Shown here: piece after piece, positions 59,821 through 64,000 of the stretch
Position numbering within the stretch: the first letter of the stretch is position 1
Layout: each line of letters begins with the position of its first letter
Made by a program: the position numbers and the translations under genes
The notes under the pieces: generated by a model
Told to the model about the DNA's origin: nothing
The model's database searches: none
The model's input: the letters and a program-made list of their open reading frames with translations, nothing else
Assembly: GCA_013298775.1 (NCBI GenBank)
Contig: JAAFIV010000013.1
Span: forward strand, 1 to 64,000
Direction of reading: 5' to 3'
DNA from: Ignavibacteria bacterium
Lineage (GTDB): Bacteria > Bacteroidota > Ignavibacteria > Kapaibacteriales > UBA4661
DNA length: 64,000 nucleotides

Positions 59821-60690
59821 ATGCTTTTCTGGCAATTTCTCCCAACCTCGCACCGAATCTTGCTTTTCGTGGGTATTATGTACTTTACCAACGTCGCAAC
59901 ACGCGGTCTCATCACACAATGGCTCGCACTCATGCCCTTTGCAAACGTTGGTGCCGGGCAATACTGGCGTTTTTTCACCTATCCGCTTGCGGCTTCGGGC
60001 TTTTGGGAAATGCTTTCCACGAGCGCAGTCTTGTACTTCTTCGCGCCTGAATTGGAGCGGGTTGTAAGCGGTCGTCGTTTGTTGCTCATTTTAGGCATTT
60101 TCGTTATTGTTCACTCGCTCGTCTTCGCGCCACTCCTGATGTTCACCAATGCAACGCTTGCGGGAACAAATGCTGTCGCGCTGTTTGTGCTGACGATGTA
60201 TGTGTATTTGTATCCGTCGGGCGAGGTTTCACTTTTTGGCGTGATTCCCATGCGAGCAACGATGCTGCTTTGCCTCATGTTTGTTGTCGCAATCGCATCA
60301 TCGCTGATGAATTTTTCACTCAATCCCGCCGCCATTGCTCACGCCTTTGCCAATGAAGGTTTTGGTATTTTCTTTGGATTCCTTTTCTCGCATTTGTACT
60401 TCGGTCGGCTTTCTTCGGGCGGATTTGTCTTGCTGAAACGCCAATCCAAGCAGCAACAAGCTCCCACACGCCGCCAAACAACGCCGTCGCCCGCATCGGT
60501 GGGACGCAGCCTTGGGCAAACACAAGAAAGCGAACTGCATCCAAGCAGTACACATCCCGAAGATGACGAATACGCGCCGCTCGACGAAGACCGCTTGAAT
60601 GAAATTTTGGATAAAATCAACGAAAAAGGTCAAGCCTCGCTCACGCCAAACGAGCAAAAGTTTTTGAAAGATTACGCAAGCCGTTTGTAA
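59821..60690 (+). CDS. Rhomboid-like membrane protein lacking the catalytic serine
   Basis: This 289-residue protein has six helices in rhomboid order (MPFANVGAGQYWRFFTYPL loop, then ELERVV). A cytosolic tail ends in the DUF6576 motif (LDEDRLNEILDKINEKGQASLTPNEQKFLKDY), which is found on Bacteroidota rhomboids. The catalytic GxSG should lie in LAGTNAVALF, but the Ser position is Asn117, so intramembrane protease activity is unlikely. A His near 183 (AIAHAFANEGFGIFFG) is kept. It may act like iRhoms or derlins as a binding or quality-control protein. Confidence 0.8.
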   Translation: MLFWQFLPTSHRILLFVGIMYFTNVATRGLITQWLALMPFANVGAGQYWRFFTYPLAASGFWEMLSTSAVLYFFAPELERVVSGRRLLLILGIFVIVHSLVFAPLLMFTNATLAGTNAVALFVLTMYVYLYPSGEVSLFGVIPMRATMLLCLMFVVAIASSLMNFSLNPAAIAHAFANEGFGIFFGFLFSHLYFGRLSSGGFVLLKRQSKQQQAPTRRQTTPSPASVGRSLGQTQESELHPSSTHPEDDEYAPLDEDRLNEILDKINEKGQASLTPNEQKFLKDYASRL

Positions 60691-60725
60691 GAAACGAGCA
60701 TTGATGAGGCTTTTAGCACATTTTT

Positions 60726-60765
60726 ACGGTGTTTTCCTGCATAAAGGAAAGCACCGTTTTTTTTT
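60726..60765 (+). terminator. Intrinsic terminator
   Basis: ACGGTGTTTTCC (60726-60737) pairs with GGAAAGCACCGT (60746-60757), with one mismatch, and nine T residues follow. It ends the rhomboid-like gene. Confidence 0.88.
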
Positions 60766-60775
60766 GGCAGCATTA

Positions 60776-60918
60776 CGTGAGGCTCTCGCTTCTTCAGCGC
60801 GGGTCTCACTTTTACCTCAAACGGCTTTACCTCAAACGGCTTTGCTTCCAGCGACTACTTCCAGCCACTTCACTCAAGCGACAGAGTGAGCTCCTCGCGA
60901 AGAAGCGAGACCCTCACT
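60776..60918. repeat. Family E palindrome, copy 4
   Basis: CGTGAGGCTCTCGCTTCTTC plus AGCGCGGGTCTCACTTT at the left pairs with AGTGAGCTCCTCGCGAAGAA plus GCGAGACCCTCACTTT at the right. ACCTCAAACGGCTTT occurs twice in tandem in the loop. With the terminator it accounts for most of the 359-bp gap before the YggS gene. Confidence 0.85.
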
Positions 60919-61049
60919 TTTGGAAGCACAGGAAAATCCCACACGCAGCGCGGATTCTTATTGGGATTCTGCCGACATTGTTGTAAATTCCTGTTTGAAT
61001 GTGTGTATCTTTTACACGGTTTCATGCCGCTTTTATGCCCTTAGAATCT

Positions 61050-61799
61050 ATGTCGGAACAATCAGCCTCAATATTAGCATTATCACCACTCAGCAGCGAA
61101 CTTCGCGCAAACTACGACCGTATTGCCGAGCAAGTTCACAAGGCAGCGCGAAATGCAGGACGCTCAGCGGAGGAAGTGCGTATTATTGCGGTTTCCAAGA
61201 CGCAAAGCGTTGAAGTCGTGCAAGCGGCGTTAGATGTGGGTTTGCGGGTATTTGGCGAAAATTATGCGCAGGAAATCAAGGACAAAGGTGCGTTTTTTGC
61301 GAATAATCCCGTGCAAGCAGAATGGCACTGCATCGGGCATTTACAAACGAACAAAGTGAAAATGATTGCGCCTTACGTGCAATACGTTCAGTCGCTTGAT
61401 TCAGTGCGCCTTGCAACGGAATTGAACAAAGCCGCATCACAACTTGGACGCACTATCAACGTGCTGCTTCAAGTAAAAACCTCCGATGAAGAAACCAAAT
61501 CTGGCTGCGACGCGGCAGAACTTCCCACGCTCGTCGAAACCGTGCTTGGTTGCTCGCATTTGCGCATTCAAGGATTGATGACGATTGCCGCTTTCAGCGA
61601 CGACCTTGAGTACGTCCGCCCGATGTTTCGGCACTTACGTTCTTTGCGCGACGCAATGCAGCGCGATTTCCCAACAACCAGCTTCCACGAGCTTTCGATG
61701 GGCATGAGCGGCGATTTTACCGCAGCAATCGAAGAAGGCGCGACGATGATTCGTGTTGGGACGGCGATTTTTGGAGCGCGGAATTATAAAAACGGCTAA
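61050..61799 (+). CDS. YggS family pyridoxal phosphate homeostasis protein
   Basis: This PLP-binding alanine-racemase-like barrel of about 249 residues has Lys50 in IIAVSKTQ as the PLP lysine. GLRVFGENYAQEIKDK, EWHCIGHLQTNKVK, a later LQVKTSDEETKSG and HELSMGMSGDFTAAIEEGATMIRVGTAIFG are all signature blocks. The family buffers PLP and affects amino-acid and ketoacid balance. ATG 61050 is chosen; ATG 61035 (MPLES) is possible. Stand-alone gene here. Confidence 0.93.
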   Translation: MSEQSASILALSPLSSELRANYDRIAEQVHKAARNAGRSAEEVRIIAVSKTQSVEVVQAALDVGLRVFGENYAQEIKDKGAFFANNPVQAEWHCIGHLQTNKVKMIAPYVQYVQSLDSVRLATELNKAASQLGRTINVLLQVKTSDEETKSGCDAAELPTLVETVLGCSHLRIQGLMTIAAFSDDLEYVRPMFRHLRSLRDAMQRDFPTTSFHELSMGMSGDFTAAIEEGATMIRVGTAIFGARNYKNG

Positions 61800-61824
61800 G
61801 AAAATTAAGAGTTAAAGATTTTAG

Positions 61825-61903
61825 CAGTGGCACAGACATTCCTGTCTGTGTTTCTCGCCTGAATCCCCCGTCAATACTCACAGACAGGAATGTCTGTGCC
61901 ACT
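61825..61903. repeat. Family B palindrome, copy 6
   Basis: CAGTGGCACAGACATTCCTG plus TCTGTG pairs with CACAGACAGGAATGTCTGTG plus CCACT. The loop (TTCTCGCCTGAATCCCCCGT) resembles that of the copy at 26451. Confidence 0.9.
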
Positions 61904-61940
61904 AAATATCTGATTCTTAAATTACGTAGTGATAATGAAT

Positions 61941-62167
61941 GTTGTGAGTAAGGAACGCGGATTTGAGGACTGAAAGAATTTGGAGGACGGAGAAAAGTCC
62001 TCAGCATCTTGATAGTCTGGGACCTCATCCGCGTTCCAATAATCGTTGCTTAGGGATGTAAGCGAAATAACTCACAATATTTTTGTCCACGAATCACACG
62101 AATCTTCACAAATTTGACACCATTGTTGAGGCTTCTGATTCGTGTTCATTCGTGCGATTCGTGGATA
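61941..62167. repeat. Two further palindromes in a 504-bp gene-free gap
   Basis: AGGAACGCGGATTTGAGGAC (61950-61969) pairs with GACCTCATCCGCGTTCC (62022-62038), and an outer GTTGTGAGTA/ACTCACAAT pair (61941-61950 and 62070-62078) surrounds it. Then TCCACGAATCACACGAAT (62086-62103) pairs with ATTCGTGCGATTCGTGGA (62148-62165). With the B copy these fill most of the gap 61800-62303; no gene is seen. Confidence 0.75.
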
Positions 62168-62303
62168 ACATTGAATGAATTGTTTCTCTCGTGTTCCTTA
62201 TTTCAAGAATCATGTACTAAATAAAAGTCAAAAATCCCTCATTGTACAATTCAAACATCGCAGAAATCTTTCCCCATTCATTCACTTTCATTTCGTATTG
62301 ATT

Positions 62304-63125
62304 ATGTCCGAACTCCGCAACAACATTGAAGAAACCATCGCATTTCTCCGCACAAAAACGCAGTCAAAGCCTGAAGTTGGGATTATTCTTGGAACAGGTT
62401 TGGGCGGTTTGGTGAATAAAATTTCGATTGAAACCACGATTGAATACGACCAAATCCCACACTTCCCCGTTTCGACCGTAGAATCGCATCACGGACGGCT
62501 TATTTTCGGGACGCTTGGCAGCAAGCACGTGATGGCAATGCAAGGACGCTTTCATTACTACGAAGGCTATACCATGCAGCAAATCACGTATCCCGTGCGC
62601 GTGATGAAGTTTTTGGGCATCAATACGCTGTTTGTTTCCAATGCCTGCGGCACGGTCAATCCGCTCTTTCGCAAGGGCGATGTGATGATTATGGACGACC
62701 ATATCAACCTCTTGGGCGATAATCCTCTCATCGGGCGCAACGACGAAACACTGGGACCACGCTTCCCCGATATGAGCGAGCCGTATTCGCAGCGTCTTAT
62801 CAAAATCGCCGAAAAAGTTGCGGTGGAAAATGCTATCAATGCGAAAAAAGGTGTGTACGTCGCCGTTGCGGGTCCAAATCTCGAAACCCGCGCAGAATAT
62901 CGCTTCATGCGGGCTATCGGCGCGGATGTTGTTGGTATGAGTACCGTACCAGAGAACATCGTTGCGCGGCATATGGGTATGGAAGTTTTTGGCTGCTCCA
63001 TCATCACCGATGAATGCTATCCCGAATCGTTGCATCCCGTCAGCGTAGCGGAAATTATTGCCGTTGCGAATGAGGCTGAACCAAAGATGACGACGATTAT
63101 GGAAGGTGTTATTCGGGCTTCGTAA
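62304..63125 (+). CDS. punA: Purine-nucleoside phosphorylase
   Basis: This 273-residue trimeric PNP (inosine/guanosine type) cleaves purine nucleosides with phosphate. Blocks: GIILGTGLGGLVNKI (phosphate Ser replaced by Thr in GTGLG), VESHHGRLIFG, MQGRFHYYEGY, NACGTVNPLFRKGDVMIMDDHINLLGDNPL, VAGPNLETRAEYRFMRAIGADVVGMSTVPENIVARHMGM. The gene symbol is by family. ATG 62304 (MSELRNNIEE) is chosen; the frame is open upstream without family match. Flanked by palindromic repeats on both sides. Confidence 0.93.
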   Translation: MSELRNNIEETIAFLRTKTQSKPEVGIILGTGLGGLVNKISIETTIEYDQIPHFPVSTVESHHGRLIFGTLGSKHVMAMQGRFHYYEGYTMQQITYPVRVMKFLGINTLFVSNACGTVNPLFRKGDVMIMDDHINLLGDNPLIGRNDETLGPRFPDMSEPYSQRLIKIAEKVAVENAINAKKGVYVAVAGPNLETRAEYRFMRAIGADVVGMSTVPENIVARHMGMEVFGCSIITDECYPESLHPVSVAEIIAVANEAEPKMTTIMEGVIRAS

Positions 63126-63163
63126 GCGTTACAAAAATCTTCAGGTACACAGAACGCTGTCGT

Positions 63164-63273
63164 ATTCGCCCCCTTGATAAAGGGGGAACGGGGGATTAAA
63201 CGGTTCAACACCGCTTCAAATCAGCCGTTACACGCGACAAATCCCCCGTTCCCCCTTTGTCAAGGGGGCGAAT
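63164..63273. repeat. Family D palindromic element, copy 2, uninterrupted
   Basis: ATTCGCCCCCTTGATAAAGG plus GGGAACGGGGGATT is mirrored by AATCCCCCGTTCCCCCTTTG plus TCAAGGGGGCGAAT, with arms of about 34 bp and a 42-bp loop. It is in reverse orientation to the copy at 51314 and shows the empty site for the insert there. Confidence 0.9.
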
Positions 63274-63370
63274 GAGTGCAATGACTGTGAAACCTGAGTC
63301 GTTACAGTTTTTTACATCGTTGAAACTTTCTCCCTGTTCACCACTACCGTTTCATCAAATCACATTCACC

Positions 63371-64000
63371 ATGAAGATTCTTTGTCTTGTCCTCTGTGTC
63401 GCGCTCTGCGCCTTAGATGCGTGTGTGCCGACCGTCCCTGCTGTGCCGCTTACCGAAGGTGATTGGCAATTATTAGCTGTTACCGATGAGCCTGTTTCGC
63501 GCTTGCTTCTCCTTAGCCAACCGAGAAATGGCATTGCCAATCCGAACTTATTTTTGAACGTGGACAGTCTGCGCGGTATTGGCGGAAAGGTGCGGAAAAT
63601 CGCGCTTCCAACGGGTGCGTTTCGTGAATATGTGTTCGTGGTGATGCCAGAGGAATTCAAAATTGAAGTTCTCTCCGCCACGACCTATCGCCGCATTACC
63701 ACAATAAGTTTTGCCAATGAACGCCGCGAACCGTCTGACATCGTTGCCGTGAACGCTACAACCGCGTATATTGCCTTTCGCAACGCACCAATGCTGACCG
63801 TATTCGACCTTTTCAACATCCGCATTGCGCGAGATATTCGCGTGGGCAATTCTCCCGTTTCCGCGCTAGATGTGATTGGAAACCAGCTTTTCTGCGCTCT
63901 TCAAGATGAAAATACAGTTGCCGTTGTCGCAACAAACTACACGGGCAGTAATGCTACCGAAGCAATCGTAGCGCGAATCCCTGTGCCACGTGCGCCACAG
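63371..64000 (+). CDS. Beta-propeller lipoprotein, 3' end outside the window
   Basis: An open frame of 210 codons runs to the last base without a stop. The N-terminus MKILCLVLCVALCALDACVP is a lipoprotein-like signal with a possible lipobox (LDAC, Cys18). The following blades contain IVAVNATTAYIAFRNAPMLTVFD and RDIRVGNSPVSALDVIGNQLFCALQ, the pattern of YncE/surface-layer type seven-bladed propellers (GxSPxxxxxxGxxxyVAxxxxxxvxVid). It is probably an envelope-anchored protein of unknown ligand. The true length and C-terminus cannot be seen. Confidence 0.78.
   Translation, partial: MKILCLVLCVALCALDACVPTVPAVPLTEGDWQLLAVTDEPVSRLLLLSQPRNGIANPNLFLNVDSLRGIGGKVRKIALPTGAFREYVFVVMPEEFKIEVLSATTYRRITTISFANERREPSDIVAVNATTAYIAFRNAPMLTVFDLFNIRIARDIRVGNSPVSALDVIGNQLFCALQDENTVAVVATNYTGSNATEAIVARIPVPRAPQ

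Overview
The window looks like the chromosome of a Gram-negative, non-photosynthetic-looking member of the Bacteroidota/Chlorobiota (FCB) group; a Kapabacteria- or Ignavibacteria-like lineage would fit, but there is no rRNA here to settle it. The evidence is type IX secretion (T9SS) C-terminal sorting domains on three proteins, LPS Kdo synthesis (kdsC), a YpdA-type bacillithiol-disulfide reductase, hopanoid/squalene genes (hpnC, hpnD), TPR/beta-barrel and LA_2272-type surface proteins, a permease fused to an M1 peptidase, and few clear Shine-Dalgarno sites. About 50 protein genes and one tRNA-Ser(GGA) are supported. There is no prophage, CRISPR array, rRNA operon or intact transposase.

Layout. 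1-9 kb: a Uma2 nuclease, a Tat-signal LD-carboxypeptidase, DUF5522, DUF6580, a cytosolic leucine-rich-repeat protein, YtxH-type envelope stress proteins, kdsC, prmA, a Ppx/GppA phosphatase. 8-14 kb: a TetR-controlled unit (7-TM protein, TetR, SDR) with matching operator-like palindromes, an FAD oxidoreductase and an aromatic amino acid decarboxylase. 14-22 kb: a histidine kinase, a DUF2975/HTH pair, an ABC ATPase and its permease-M1 peptidase partner. 22-29 kb: two TPR surface proteins, dihydroorotase, and a coupled esterase pair, one of them T9SS-secreted. 29-34 kb: sbcDC. 34-40 kb: a HEPN-like protein, two more Uma2 nucleases, AIM24, an M14 carboxypeptidase, a D-amino-acid oxidase-like enzyme, an MBL-fold hydrolase. 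40-45 kb: a KdpD-like kinase without its phospho-acceptor histidine, a molybdopterin-domain protein, a MarR regulator with a Cys4 tail. 45-54 kb: an Rpn-type nuclease, a T9SS M1 peptidase, an LA_2272 repeat protein, YpdA, a 7TM guanylate/adenylate cyclase. 54-64 kb: a histidine kinase, hpnC, hpnD, nuoE, a Tat+T9SS Rieske protein, a rhomboid-like pseudoprotease, YggS, purine nucleoside phosphorylase, and a truncated beta-propeller lipoprotein.

The most striking structure is not a gene. Most longer intergenic gaps hold imperfect palindromes of about 35-170 bp that fall into at least six recurring families (called A to F here). Two are nested insertions that can be read directly: a 170-bp element with perfect 16-bp terminal inverted repeats and a 5-bp target duplication lies inside a family A copy (54004-54183), and a 132-bp element with perfect 16-bp ends lies inside a family D copy (51314-51567). 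The same composite (a C core between two D arms) and a B+F pair lie in frame inside the 1285-residue permease-peptidase gene, where they encode linker peptides. This looks like a modular, non-autonomous palindromic mobile-element system that can enter coding sequence; no mobilising enzyme is in the window.
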